64,000 bases of DNA from Bog-473 sp963791455. GTDB taxonomy: Bacteria; Actinomycetota; Acidimicrobiia; Acidimicrobiales; RAAP-2. The DNA is taken from NCBI GenBank assembly GCA_963791455.1, contig CAWBSM010000002.1, positions 558,001 through 622,000 on the forward strand, read 5' to 3'. A program made the translations under genes and the position numbers. Within the stretch, counting starts at the first letter, position 1, and each line of letters opens with the position of its first letter. The notes under the pieces were generated by a model. The model was not told the origin of the DNA. It was given only the letters and a program-made list of their open reading frames with translations, and did no database searches. This document shows, piece after piece, positions 45,568 to 54,551 of this stretch.

Positions 45568-48500
45568 GTGATCACCGAGAACGTGGCAATTCTCTTCTGT
45601 GACGTGGTGGGGTCGACCGAACTGTCGACCGCCATGTCACCCGAAGATGCCGACGCCGTGCGTCGAGAGTACTTTTCGCTCATGCGGCGGGCCGTGGCCG
45701 CTACCGGTGGTCACGAGGTCAAGGGGTTGGGCGACGGAATTATGGCGACCTTCGCTTCGGCTTCGGCTGCACTGGCCTGCTCGGTCGCCATGCAGCAAGG
45801 TGTCGAGCACGACAACCGCGACCGCACGTACAGCGTGGGACTGCGTATCGGGCTGAGCGGCGGCGAGGTCACAGCCGAGGATGATGGCGATTTCTACGGG
45901 GATCCCGTGATCGAAGCAGCCCGTTTGTGCGGCCTCTGTGAGGGTGGTCAGATCCTCGCCGCCGCTGTAGTGCCCCTGATGGCTGGACGGAGGAACCGGC
46001 ACGTCTGCCGATCGGCCGGGGCCATGACCTTGAAGGGCCTGCCCGATCCGGTCGACACCGTCGAGGTGATGTGGGAGCCGCTCGTCACGGCTGAGACAGG
46101 CAGCGCTGTCCCCCTGCAGACGCGCCTGACCGTCCGGCCGACGTTTGGGATGGTTGGTCGCGAAGCGGAGACCGGATTTCTCGCCGATGCATACAAGCGG
46201 GTCGCCAACGGCGAAGGGCGTGAGATCATTCTCGTCAGTGGTGAAGCGGGCCTCGGCAAAACCACCTTGGTGGCTGAAGCAGCGCGCACCGCCCACCGCG
46301 ATGGCGCCTCTGTCATGTTCGGCCACTCTGAGGAGGACATGGCGACGCCGTACCAGCTTTTCGCAGAATGTCTCGGCCACTATGTGAGCAATGTTGATGA
46401 TGAGCGGCTTCGGCGCCACACAGACGCCCACGGCTCCGAACTGACGCGGCTCGTCCCTGCCCTCAGTAGTCGGATCACTGATTTGGCGCCCCCAAAGGCG
46501 ACGGACAACGACACCGAGCGCTACCTGCTTTTTACCGCGGTCGTCGGACTGTTGGCCGAGGCGTCCACCGATGATCCCATCGTCGTCATCTTCGATGACC
46601 TGCAATGGGCAGACTCCGGCAGCCTCCGTCTGCTGCGCCATCTCGCCGCGACCGAGCTGCCAATGCGAGTGCTCCTCCTGGCGACCTTTCGCGATGACGA
46701 GCTGCCCAACTCGAAGGAGCTACGCGACACGGTGGGGAGCCTTTGGCGCCACCGCGGAGTATCACGCTTGGAGCTCGAGGGCCTGAACCACGGGGACGTG
46801 GTGTCCTTCATGGAAGCTGCCGCTGGTCACAAGCTTGACGAGGCGGGGGTTGCGCTGGCGCAGGCAGTGCACCACGAGACGGACGGCAACCCCTTCTTCC
46901 TGAGCGAAGTCCTTCGCTACTTGGCCGAGACTGGAGCCATCTACCAAGACGCGGCGGGTCAGTGGATGCCCGCTCAGTCGCTCACTCCGCTGGCCCTGCC
47001 CGACAGCGTGCGAGAGGTCGTGGGGGGCCGAGTGGCCCGTCTTGGGGATCGCGCCGAACGATCCCTGTCCATCGCAGCGGTCATCGGTCGGAGTTTTGAT
47101 TTCGACCTACTGACCCGAGCCACCCGCTTCCCTGAGGACGAACTTCTCGAGATTCTCGAGGCAGCCACCGCGGCGGCGCTCGTGCGCGAGGTAGCGGGCC
47201 CTCCGGGTTACTACATCTTCGCCCATGCTCTCATTCGGCACACGATCTACGAGAGCCTTGGCCCGACCCGCTGTGCCCGGGCCCACAAGCAGGTGGCCGA
47301 GGCGCTCGAGGACATTTGCGGTAGCCGTCCGGGACCCCGCATCGGCGAGTTGGCCCGGCACTGGCTAAACGCCTCGGATGAAGTCGCTTCCGACCGGGCG
47401 ATCCGTTACGCACGTCAGGCCGGCGATGCCGCCCTCAGTGGGCTGGTCCCGGCCGAGGCACTTCGCTACTTCGCGCAGGCCACCGAGCTCATGAAGCGGA
47501 TCGACGACCCCGATCCCGTCCTGGCCCTCGACCTGGCCATTGGGTTGGGCACGGCGCAGCGCCAGACTGGCGATCCGGCCTTCCGAGACACCCTGCTAGA
47601 GGCGTCGCACCGGGCGGCCGACTTCGGTGACACCGAGAGGCTTGTGACCGCGGCTCTGGCCAACAACCGCGGCTTCTACAGCGCGGTCGGCGCCACCGAC
47701 ACCGAGAAGGTCGCCGTGCTCGAGACCGCCCTGCATGAACTCGCAGAATGTGTTCCAGAACGAGCACTCGTCCTGGCGACGTTGTGCTCCGAGATCGCTC
47801 ACGGCAGTCCGCTGGAACGTCGGCAGTCCCTTGCGGAGGAAGCCGAGGTCATCGTCAATGCCAGTGATGACGACGCTACGTGCTTACGCGTCTTGAACCA
47901 CCTCTACGTCCCGCTTCAAGTCCCTCACCTCCTCGGACCGGCGCTCGCCCGAACGACCGATGCGCTCATGCGGGCCGAGCGACTAGAGGACCCGGCACTT
48001 CTCTACTGGGCCGCCATGTGGCGCTACGAGACGGCCGCCCGCTCGGGCGACGTCGACGAACTTGACCGCTGTCTTGAAATTCACGGGGCGATGGCGGACC
48101 AGCTGGGGCAGCCCGTGTTTACCTGGGGGCACACGTTCCTCCAGGCCCAGCGAGCCTTCATCGCAGGCGACACCGACCGTGCCGAGACGCTCGCGACCGA
48201 GGCGCTACAAATCGGTACCGAGAGCGGTCAACCTGACGCGGCCATCATCTATGGCACCCAATTGATCATGGTGCGCGGACAACGCGGCACCATGAACGAA
48301 CTGATTCCGCTCATTGAGCAGATGGCGTCTGACGCTCCGGAGATATCGCCGTGGATGTTCGGGTCACTATTGGCCAAGGCGCATGTGGAAGTCGACCGCA
48401 CCGATGAAGCGCTCGGGCAGCTCGAGGCGTTCGCAGCTGCTGGCTTCGAGCTACAACTGGACCAGGTATGGCTCTCGGGAATGGTCGACTACGCCGATGC

Positions 48501-48885
48501 CGCGGTTGAATGCGGAGATCCCCGTTACGCCGAGCCCCTCTTCGAGCTGCTCGCCCCATGGCACGCGCAGCTACCTGCCACGGGCGCATCGGCCTTGCCA
48601 CCGGTGAGTCACTACCTGGGTGGATTGGCCAGCGTCCTCGGCCGTTACGACGAAGCAGATGCCTTCTTCACGCACTCGGCTGCCACGAGCAAGCGGATGG
48701 GTGCCAAGTTCTTTGCCGCCCGGACGGACCTCTGGTGGGGAACCTTGTTGGCCAGGCGGAATCGGCCAGGCGATACAGATGCAGCCATGGCGCGCCTCAT
48801 CAAAGCCCAACGAGTGGCCCAGGCGCTCGGATACGGCAATGTGGATCGCCGCGCCACCCAGGCACTCGAGGCTTTGGACTGGTGA
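45568..48885 (+). CDS. adenylate/guanylate cyclase-domain AAA ATPase regulator with a TPR-like C-terminus
   Basis: The 1105-residue protein starts at GTG 45568 behind AGGAGGTGGCGC. Residues 1-170 are a class III cyclase domain: NVAILFCDVVGSTELSTAM with the metal Asp, then VKGLGDGIMATF and DPVIEAARLCGLCEGGQIL. A STAND/AAA-type ATPase follows, with Walker A GEAGLGKTT (near 225-233), Walker B VVIFDDLQWADS (near 338), and ETDGNPFFLSEVLRYL. The last ~450 residues are helical repeats. Such proteins are common in actinobacteria as cytosolic signal-responsive regulators. There is no C-terminal LuxR helix-turn-helix. It stands alone, rightward. Confidence 0.92.
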   Translation: MITENVAILFCDVVGSTELSTAMSPEDADAVRREYFSLMRRAVAATGGHEVKGLGDGIMATFASASAALACSVAMQQGVEHDNRDRTYSVGLRIGLSGGEVTAEDDGDFYGDPVIEAARLCGLCEGGQILAAAVVPLMAGRRNRHVCRSAGAMTLKGLPDPVDTVEVMWEPLVTAETGSAVPLQTRLTVRPTFGMVGREAETGFLADAYKRVANGEGREIILVSGEAGLGKTTLVAEAARTAHRDGASVMFGHSEEDMATPYQLFAECLGHYVSNVDDERLRRHTDAHGSELTRLVPALSSRITDLAPPKATDNDTERYLLFTAVVGLLAEASTDDPIVVIFDDLQWADSGSLRLLRHLAATELPMRVLLLATFRDDELPNSKELRDTVGSLWRHRGVSRLELEGLNHGDVVSFMEAAAGHKLDEAGVALAQAVHHETDGNPFFLSEVLRYLAETGAIYQDAAGQWMPAQSLTPLALPDSVREVVGGRVARLGDRAERSLSIAAVIGRSFDFDLLTRATRFPEDELLEILEAATAAALVREVAGPPGYYIFAHALIRHTIYESLGPTRCARAHKQVAEALEDICGSRPGPRIGELARHWLNASDEVASDRAIRYARQAGDAALSGLVPAEALRYFAQATELMKRIDDPDPVLALDLAIGLGTAQRQTGDPAFRDTLLEASHRAADFGDTERLVTAALANNRGFYSAVGATDTEKVAVLETALHELAECVPERALVLATLCSEIAHGSPLERRQSLAEEAEVIVNASDDDATCLRVLNHLYVPLQVPHLLGPALARTTDALMRAERLEDPALLYWAAMWRYETAARSGDVDELDRCLEIHGAMADQLGQPVFTWGHTFLQAQRAFIAGDTDRAETLATEALQIGTESGQPDAAIIYGTQLIMVRGQRGTMNELIPLIEQMASDAPEISPWMFGSLLAKAHVEVDRTDEALGQLEAFAAAGFELQLDQVWLSGMVDYADAAVECGDPRYAEPLFELLAPWHAQLPATGASALPPVSHYLGGLASVLGRYDEADAFFTHSAATSKRMGAKFFAARTDLWWGTLLARRNRPGDTDAAMARLIKAQRVAQALGYGNVDRRATQALEALDW

Positions 48886-49152
48886 GGGTTCGCATTCATG
48901 AAGTCCGAGCCGAAGCTCTGCTATCCGTTGCGAACGAGTTGAGCGACTGTTTCGGAAAAGTCACGCCACCCTGACTGACCACACTCCGGCGTAGGCAGGA
49001 CCCGTCGGACTGCTTCGAACTGGCGCGCCGGATCGCGGCAACCAAGCCCTTCCCGAATACTTCACGAGGAGATCTCGCCGGGACCAGACGTCAGGAGCCG
49101 AGAGGGATCAAGTCGTACCGGCGCGAGCACGTTCAGACGTACGTGGGATCAC
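48886..49152. other. intergenic stretch before the GMC remnant, nothing recognised
   Basis: About 270 bases. It probably contains decayed upstream parts of the GMC oxidoreductase, but I could not align them in any frame. Confidence 0.35.
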
Positions 49153-49377
49153 ATGACCGCTTCTGCGCCAATGGGTGCGGAAGACGATAAGCGTGCGGTG
49201 GTCGATGAGAATGGCAAGGTGCGACGTGTCGAGGGTGTCTACACCGGCGACGCCTCGATCGCGCCCGATTGCCCGTCGGTGGCGACCAATCCAACTGTCA
49301 TCTTGATGGCCGAGATCGTCCCAGATCGCGTCAAGGCCGCTGGGGCGAAGACAACGGGCAGCACCAGTGCCAGATGA
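49153..49377 (+). pseudogene. C-terminal remnant of a GMC-type flavin oxidoreductase
   Basis: Only the last ~70 codons are seen: MGAEDDKRAVVDENGKVRRV, then EGVYTGDASIAPDCPSVATN and PTVILMAEIV. This is the conserved ending of GMC oxidoreductases (glucose/choline/cholesterol oxidase family), with the GxxD-ASI-P and N-P-T motifs. The FAD-binding N-terminus is absent. It lies directly before the ISL3 tail and the tRNA half, at the left edge of the putative island. Confidence 0.6.
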
Positions 49378-49399
49378 GAGTCCGTGGCGCGCCATAGAG

Positions 49400-49522
49400 G
49401 AAATCAAACGGATCAAGCGCATCGGCTTCGGGTTCCGCAACTTCGAGAACTACCGGATCCGAGCGCTGCTCTACGCCGGCAAGCCGAACTGGCGCGTGCT
49501 CGGCTCGATCGTCGTCCGGTGA
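49400..49522 (+). pseudogene. 3' remnant of an ISL3-family transposase
   Basis: The last 40 codons (IKRIKRIGFGFRNFENYRIR, ALLYAGKPNWRVLGSIVVR) match the end of the complete transposase at 62406-63722, differing by a final R in place of Q and by silent changes. The right-end inverted repeat also survives (CCCCGCCAGAATCCGATGAACCG versus CCCCGCCAGATTCCGAAGAACCG). Everything upstream is gone. It is a diverged second copy of the same element, also next to a tRNA-Gly 3' half. Confidence 0.85.
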
Positions 49523-49584
49523 GCAGGCAGACCCCGCCAGAATCCGATGAACCGCTCTGTCCGATGAACCGATGAACCGCTCCG

Positions 49585-49634
49585 ATGGAGCGGAAGACGG
49601 GATTCGAACCCGCGACCCTCACCTTGGCAAGGTG
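49585..49634 (-). repeat. tRNA-Gly 3'-half, attachment-site-like direct repeat
   Basis: These 50 bases are identical to 63821-63870, which cover the anticodon loop to the 3' CCA of the intact tRNA-Gly(GCC). There is no 5' half here. An exact tRNA 3' end in direct orientation about 14.2 kb from the intact gene is the usual mark of integration by a site-specific recombinase. Confidence 0.8.
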
Positions 49635-49722
49635 TTGGAATTGGTCTTGGTGGTCCGCTCCTGTCCCGCAGCGTGGCCTTCCGTCCACCGAGTTTCCACC
49701 TCGTCCACTCAGTCCGCCTCTG

Positions 49723-49740
49723 TAGTAGAGCGCTCTACTA
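49723..49740. promoter_or_regulatory. perfect 18-bp palindrome
   Basis: TAGTAGAGCGCTCTACTA is self-complementary over all 18 bases. It stands between the tRNA half and the 3' end of the leftward binding-protein gene. It could be an operator, a recombination-related site of the island end, or a hairpin ending transcription. No T-run follows on the minus strand, which argues against a simple terminator. Confidence 0.4.
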
Positions 49741-49767
49741 TTGCAAGAGGCATCAGACGGTCGGCTG

Positions 49768-50880
49768 TCACAGTTGACCGAAACGATCCACGAGGTGGGC
49801 CGAAATACCATCAGGATCGAGGCGGCGAGCCACCAGATACCCGGCTCCCATCCATCCGCGACGGGTCCACTTGCCGAAGGACAGATAGGTCCCGGGAGCC
49901 CCGCTAGCCGCGGGGACCATCTTCACCCGCTCCAAGGCTTCTTTGACTCCCCGCGGCGTCAGCGGATGCGCATCCGCGAAGGCATGGGTGAGGACTGTCG
50001 CGAGGTCCCGGTTGACGACCGGCACGCAGTATTCGGGGCGACGGCCATAGGTCGCCTCGAACTCATCGAGGAACTTCTGGCCGACGGGGTTGGCCGGGTC
50101 GTATTGGTCGACACCGGTCCAGCCCAGCATGGCGCTCCAGATCAGCTCGTTGATCCACGCGTTCTGGAATGCGGTGCCCATGAATCGCGGCGGGTCCCAA
50201 CCGATCGCGTCGAGGACCGAGTTCACCCCGAGGACGCCGAAGCCGAAACCGCAGTGGACCAGTGCATCGGGTTTAGCTTCATGCAGCTTCTGTACCGCGC
50301 CGGACACGTCCTGTGCCGTCTGAGCGATCCATTCCTCCCCAACGATACGGATACCCTGCGCAGCGCACGCCTTGCGGAAGTTGCGGATGTATGACTCTCC
50401 GATGAGGGACTGCTCGATCAGACAACCAACCGTGGCATGCCCGCCCTTTACGAGAAGCTGAGCCCAGAAGATGGGCTCATCAGTCATGGATCCCTGGGGA
50501 AGGCAGAAGGTCCATTCGCCGAGCCAGTCCTCGGTGCCCGTAATCGTGATGGCAGGTACATGGAACCTTGACTCGATGGCCTCACGGGTCGGCACGGCGT
50601 TATCGGTGATTGCCGGCCCGAAGACGGCGAGGCAACCCTCTTCGACCAGTTCGCCATAGGCGTCGATGACCGCTTTGGCCGACCCCTTCGGGAGCCCCTC
50701 GACCTCCCGGAAGACGATCTCGACAGGTCGGTCGAGGACGTCACGTTCGTGTGCCTGCCGAAAGACCAGCTCGAACGGGCGCGTGAGATCGAGCCGCTTC
50801 TCTTCGGGGTAGCCATCGGGCAGAAGGAAATCGAACAGGTAGCCGAGCTTGATCGGCTCTGCTTGGCTTTCGTACGACAC
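49768..50880 (-). CDS. ABC-type substrate-binding protein lacking a signal peptide
   Basis: From GTG 50880, behind GAGGAGGAAGCACCA, the 370-residue product reads MSYESQAEPIKLGYLFDFLL at once, with no signal peptide or lipobox. The rest is a type I periplasmic-binding fold of the branched-chain amino acid/amide group: FREVEGLPKGSAKAVIDAYG, GCLAVFGPAITDNA, FLDEFEATYGRRPEY. Cytoplasmic members of this fold can be ligand sensors such as AmiC. It is convergent on the tRNA half and lies just downstream of the exported binding protein at 51051-52292. A short relative of its N-terminus precedes the AveC gene at 59426-59593. Confidence 0.85.
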   Translation of the reverse strand: MSYESQAEPIKLGYLFDFLLPDGYPEEKRLDLTRPFELVFRQAHERDVLDRPVEIVFREVEGLPKGSAKAVIDAYGELVEEGCLAVFGPAITDNAVPTREAIESRFHVPAITITGTEDWLGEWTFCLPQGSMTDEPIFWAQLLVKGGHATVGCLIEQSLIGESYIRNFRKACAAQGIRIVGEEWIAQTAQDVSGAVQKLHEAKPDALVHCGFGFGVLGVNSVLDAIGWDPPRFMGTAFQNAWINELIWSAMLGWTGVDQYDPANPVGQKFLDEFEATYGRRPEYCVPVVNRDLATVLTHAFADAHPLTPRGVKEALERVKMVPAASGAPGTYLSFGKWTRRGWMGAGYLVARRLDPDGISAHLVDRFGQL

Positions 50881-50958
50881 TGGTGCTTCCTCCTCATGGG
50901 TGGGGTGCGCCACACGTTGGGTGCTGACTCACCGCTGGTTAGTGCGAAGTTCGGCCGC

Positions 50959-51048
50959 CTACGAGCGTTTCACGCTGCTCGTGCCCGGGTAGTCCGTGCC
51001 ACAAACCGGCTTCGACGAGATCGGCACGAAGCCTGACTTCTCGGCCCG
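50959..51048 (-). pseudogene. duplicated C-terminal fragment of the neighbouring binding protein
   Basis: The 29 codons RAEKSGFVPISSKPVCGTDY, then PGTSSVKRS, repeat the end of the upstream protein (RAEKSGFVPYSSQPVCGTDI ...). The copy begins directly after that gene's stop region and has no start of its own. It is what remains of a tandem paralogue, or a partial duplication. Confidence 0.7.
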
Positions 51049-51050
51049 GT

Positions 51051-52292
51051 CTATGACGAATTGGTGGACGACGTTCCATTGATATCCGTTCCGCAGACAG
51101 GCTGGGAGGAGTAGGGAACGAATCCACTCTTTTCTGCTCGGAGCACCCAGACGCACTGTGCCGCTGGGTCGTGACCAAAGTTCGTCGCGTAGTCGATCGG
51201 CTTGGGCAGCAATCCGTTTGCGGTGTAATTCGTGATACTGCGGAGGTCCTTGATCACAGCCGCCCTGGTCGGATTGGCTCCCGCCATCTGCAGCCCCCTA
51301 ATCATCAGGTCGGCACCCGCCCAGGCCTCGTACTGGAACAGCGTCGGGAACTGGGTTTTCGAGAAGTGTTCGTACCTCTGGAGCGCGGCCGCCATCTGGT
51401 CGGTCCCGGCGTCGGGAAGGGAGAAGGGTCGGAAGATGGACAAGAACTCGTCACCCTGTAAGTAGCTCCACGAAGGAGACTTGATGACGTCCGGCGCATA
51501 GCCCGTTGCGAAGACGGCCGACTTCAACTTCACACCTGCCTGTACGAGAGCTGTCGCCAGGGCAAAATCAGAAGCGTCGATCATCGTTGGGAACAGTGCG
51601 TTGACATGTTGTTGTTTCGCCTCGAGGGCTTCGCTGGTGAAGTTCACGCCGCCGAACGGTACGGACGTGTCGAGAACACCCAACTTGACCCCTTCGTACT
51701 CGAACGACTTGACCTCTTGCCCCGCCTCTCGCGACGAGCTCGGGGAGATGCCGTAGCCATAGGATCCGAGCACGGTGCCACCGAATTCCCTGAGAATCTT
51801 GCCCTCCAGGGTGTTGACGGGATAGGAGGGATCAACGCTGCCCAGGTCCGATGAGAACATGTTCGTGTAGGGCTGCTCGCCCCACTCGGGTCCGTCGGTG
51901 TACGACCCGGTCACGGGCACTCCTTGCTCCTGCGGGTACTTGGCGGCGAGGAAAAAGAGCGGGCTGGCCGATACGATGCCGAATGCTCCCTTGGACAACG
52001 CGCTCTGTACACCCGTTACGACCTCCGATGGACTCGTCTGGTCGTCTATCACCAGCGGTATGAGTTTGTGTCCATTCACGCCTCCCTCGGCGTTCTGGAG
52101 CGCGATGCGCGCCAAGAAGCCGGCGGGGTCGCTCGAAGTCTCCGGGGCACTCGGGCCGGTGAGCGATGTGACCAGTGCGAGCGTGATTTGTGCTGGGGAG
52201 GCAGAGGCCGGCGGCGCAGTGAGGCTGATTCCACCGAGGGCGAGGCCCAGAGCGGCAGCCACAAGCCTAGAATCTCGGACTTGACGTCGCAT
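51051..52292 (-). CDS. exported branched-chain-type ABC substrate-binding protein
   Basis: The 413-residue protein starts MRRQVRDSRLVAAALGLALG and has a clear signal peptide to about ASASPA. The mature chain opens ITLALVTSLTGPSAPETSSD and shows NAEGGVNGHKLIPLVIDDQT, SYTDGPEWGEQPYTNMFS and the end VCGTDINGTSS. It resembles the binding protein at 13818-15056. No permease or ATPase is in the window. The motif GAACAAATATCAGGTC lies ~46 bases upstream, placing it in the putative island regulon with the P450 and AveC units. Ligand unknown. Confidence 0.88.
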   Translation of the reverse strand: MRRQVRDSRLVAAALGLALGGISLTAPPASASPAQITLALVTSLTGPSAPETSSDPAGFLARIALQNAEGGVNGHKLIPLVIDDQTSPSEVVTGVQSALSKGAFGIVSASPLFFLAAKYPQEQGVPVTGSYTDGPEWGEQPYTNMFSSDLGSVDPSYPVNTLEGKILREFGGTVLGSYGYGISPSSSREAGQEVKSFEYEGVKLGVLDTSVPFGGVNFTSEALEAKQQHVNALFPTMIDASDFALATALVQAGVKLKSAVFATGYAPDVIKSPSWSYLQGDEFLSIFRPFSLPDAGTDQMAAALQRYEHFSKTQFPTLFQYEAWAGADLMIRGLQMAGANPTRAAVIKDLRSITNYTANGLLPKPIDYATNFGHDPAAQCVWVLRAEKSGFVPYSSQPVCGTDINGTSSTNSS

Positions 52293-52337
52293 CTGCCAGC
52301 CCCCCGGCGTCGAAAGATGCACCTTACAAGAGTGAGT

Positions 52338-52356
52338 GCGACCTGATATTTGTTCC
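52338..52356 (-). promoter_or_regulatory. shared island motif, copy A
   Basis: On the minus strand GGAACAAATATCAGGTCGC stands upstream of the exported binding-protein gene. It matches copies B (53243-53264) and C (59623-59642) in GAACAAATMTYAGGTY, each oriented toward its gene. Confidence 0.65.
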
Positions 52357-52429
52357 GCAGCCTAGGAGCGCCCACCCGGAGCGTCAACAGCGCCCCTGAT
52401 TGCGATGGATGCCGAATGCGCCGTGTCGA

Positions 52430-53190
52430 TCAAGGATTGAGCTGGCCGGTCGGGCGGACGACCAACTCGTTCACGCAGATCCCCTCGGGCAGGCTCATGA
52501 TGAAGGCAATGCAGTCGGCCAGCGATTCGGGATGTCCTGGGCCCGCACCTTCGACGAACATGGGCGCGTCCGTGACAGGGACATCCCCGTCGATGATGAC
52601 GCCATCCAGGGTCAGCCCTTCGGTCTCGAACATCCCGGGCATGACCAAGCTGACGTTGACATCGTCCTGCGCCAGCTCAAGACGGAGGCTGTCGAACGCC
52701 GCCTCCAATCCGCGCTTGGACGCGGCGTAGATGCCGACACCAGGCATGGGCGTCAACGCACCGGTTGAGCCTACGATCACGACGTCACGTCGCCCCGACT
52801 GGGGGAATCGAGCCGTGGCATAACGCACGGTGGCCAATGGGCCGACCAGGTTGAGGTCGATGAGCTCCCGCCATCGCTCGGGGGTCCCGGAGGTGATCCC
52901 GCCTGCCATCATGCGGCCGGCCACGGCGACGACGCCGTCCAACCCGCCGAGAGATCGGCAACGTCGTTCACACTTGTCTCGAGTGAACCCAGGTCGGTGA
53001 CGTCGCAGCACACCGCGGCGGCGCGGTCGCCGAGCTCCTCGACCAGATGATCGAGCCGCTGCTTTCGCCGAGCCAACATTGCCACCGTGCCACCGCTGTC
53101 GACGATGGCCCGACACGTTGCCGCACCGATGCCACTCGAAGCCCCGGTGACGAGCACGCGTCGACCGCTCAGGTCACGGGCTGCGCCCAT
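52430..53190 (-). pseudogene. SDR family protein, frameshifted
   Basis: The N-terminal frame begins MGAARDLSGRRVLVTGASSGIG and runs to NDVADLS at about 52955. The adjacent frame continues GGLDGVVAVAGRMMAGG, VGSTGALTPMPGVGIYAASK and the end at 52430, giving a complete SDR of about 250 residues. Adding a base (or removing two) in TCTCGGCGGG restores the reading. The active-site Ser and YAASK are intact. It diverges from the P450 with motif B between them. Confidence 0.8.
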
Positions 53191-53242
53191 CCGCTCCCTC
53201 CCTCTGCCACCGCATTGACGCCTTGTGTGCCGATGGCTACCG

Positions 53243-53264
53243 TGTGAACAAATCTTAGGTTAGC
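53243..53264 (+). promoter_or_regulatory. shared island motif, copy B
   Basis: GTGAACAAATCTTAGGTTAG lies in the short divergent gap between the SDR (start 53190) and the P450 (start 53276), oriented toward the P450. An operator here could control both. Confidence 0.65.
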
Positions 53265-53275
53265 GGGGAGGCGTC

Positions 53276-54535
53276 TTGAAATCGGGGGCTGGGGCGTCGG
53301 GAATGCCGGTGGCTGGGACGGGAAGGCCGGACGAGGACGGCGACGAGTTCGGTCTCTTCGACGACTCCGTCGCGGGAGACGCCAGAGACCCTTACCCGGA
53401 GCTCGCCCAGGCACGGCACGAGCACCCGGTGCAAAAGCTCGATGTGTCGACGATGCCGCACGACGAGGCGCTTCCTGTTTTCTTCGTCTATCGCTTCGAG
53501 GACGTTGCCCGCGTGTTGCGGGACTCCGACACGTTCTCGTCGGGTCACATCATCGACATGATCATGGGCCCCGTGATGGGTGAGCACATCATGTTGGGCA
53601 TGGACGGCGAGCGACATCGCCGATATCGCGCCCTGGTGTCGTCGGCCTTCCGGCAGAAGGTACTCACCGAGTCAGAGGACCAGCTGGTGGCGAAGGTGGC
53701 CAACGAGCTGATCGACCGTTTCGCAGACCGGGGACACGCAGAGCTCGTCCGAGAATTCACGTTCCCCTATCCGACCCAGGTCATCGCGGGGATTTTGGGG
53801 TTGCCACGATTGGACTACAGACAGTTTCAGCGGTGGTCGATCGCAATCCTGAGCTTCCTTGCCAAGCAGGACGAGGCCGTCGCTGCGTCCCGCGAGGTCG
53901 AGGCGTACCTGACGGGCATCCTGGCGGACCGGCGCAGATCGCCGCGCGAGGACCTGATCAGCGGGCTCGCCCACGCCGAGCTCGACGGCGAACGGCTAAG
54001 CGACGACGAGATCTTCTCCTTCCTGCGGTTGCTTCTTCCCGCTGGGGTCGAGACGACGTTCAGATCCACCGGGAATCTCCTCTACCTACTGCTGGCACAG
54101 CCGGAGCAATTGGAGTCGGTCCGTTCGGACCGGTGGTTGATCCCCAAAGCGATTGAGGAGGCATTGCGCCTCGAAACACCTCTGCTCAACATCACGCGGC
54201 TCGCGACGAAGGACACGGAGATCGACGGTGTTCCGGTGCCGGCGGGGTCGACCATCATGTTGATGCTCGCAGCGGCCAACCGCGAGGAGACCCGATACGA
54301 AGAACCCGACCGTTTCGACATAACTCGGGCCAACCCCAAGCCGCACTTGTCGTTCGGGCACGGTCCGCATGTCTGCCTTGGAATCCACCTCGCCCGTGTG
54401 GAGATGCGTGTCGCACTCAATCTCCTCCTCGATCGCCTGCCGGGATTGCGCCTCGATCCCGAGGCGAACGACCCCCACATCCGAGGTCAGGTGTTCCGCT
54501 CTCCCACGTCGCTTCCCGTACTCTTCGCCCGCTAG
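53276..54535 (+). CDS. cytochrome P450
   Basis: A 419-residue soluble P450 starting with TTG behind GGGGAGGCGTC. It has the I-helix LLPAGVETTFRS (AGxET form), the K-helix EEALRLE and the heme loop FGHGPHVCLG, cysteine near residue 367. It differs clearly from the P450 at 6465, so it is probably of another CYP family. Electron partners are not in the window. It begins a rightward run with nitroreductase, SnoaL-like and SDR genes. The shared motif B lies just before its start. Confidence 0.95.
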   Translation: MKSGAGASGMPVAGTGRPDEDGDEFGLFDDSVAGDARDPYPELAQARHEHPVQKLDVSTMPHDEALPVFFVYRFEDVARVLRDSDTFSSGHIIDMIMGPVMGEHIMLGMDGERHRRYRALVSSAFRQKVLTESEDQLVAKVANELIDRFADRGHAELVREFTFPYPTQVIAGILGLPRLDYRQFQRWSIAILSFLAKQDEAVAASREVEAYLTGILADRRRSPREDLISGLAHAELDGERLSDDEIFSFLRLLLPAGVETTFRSTGNLLYLLLAQPEQLESVRSDRWLIPKAIEEALRLETPLLNITRLATKDTEIDGVPVPAGSTIMLMLAAANREETRYEEPDRFDITRANPKPHLSFGHGPHVCLGIHLARVEMRVALNLLLDRLPGLRLDPEANDPHIRGQVFRSPTSLPVLFAR

Positions 54536-54551
54536 GGGACCGATCACCAGC

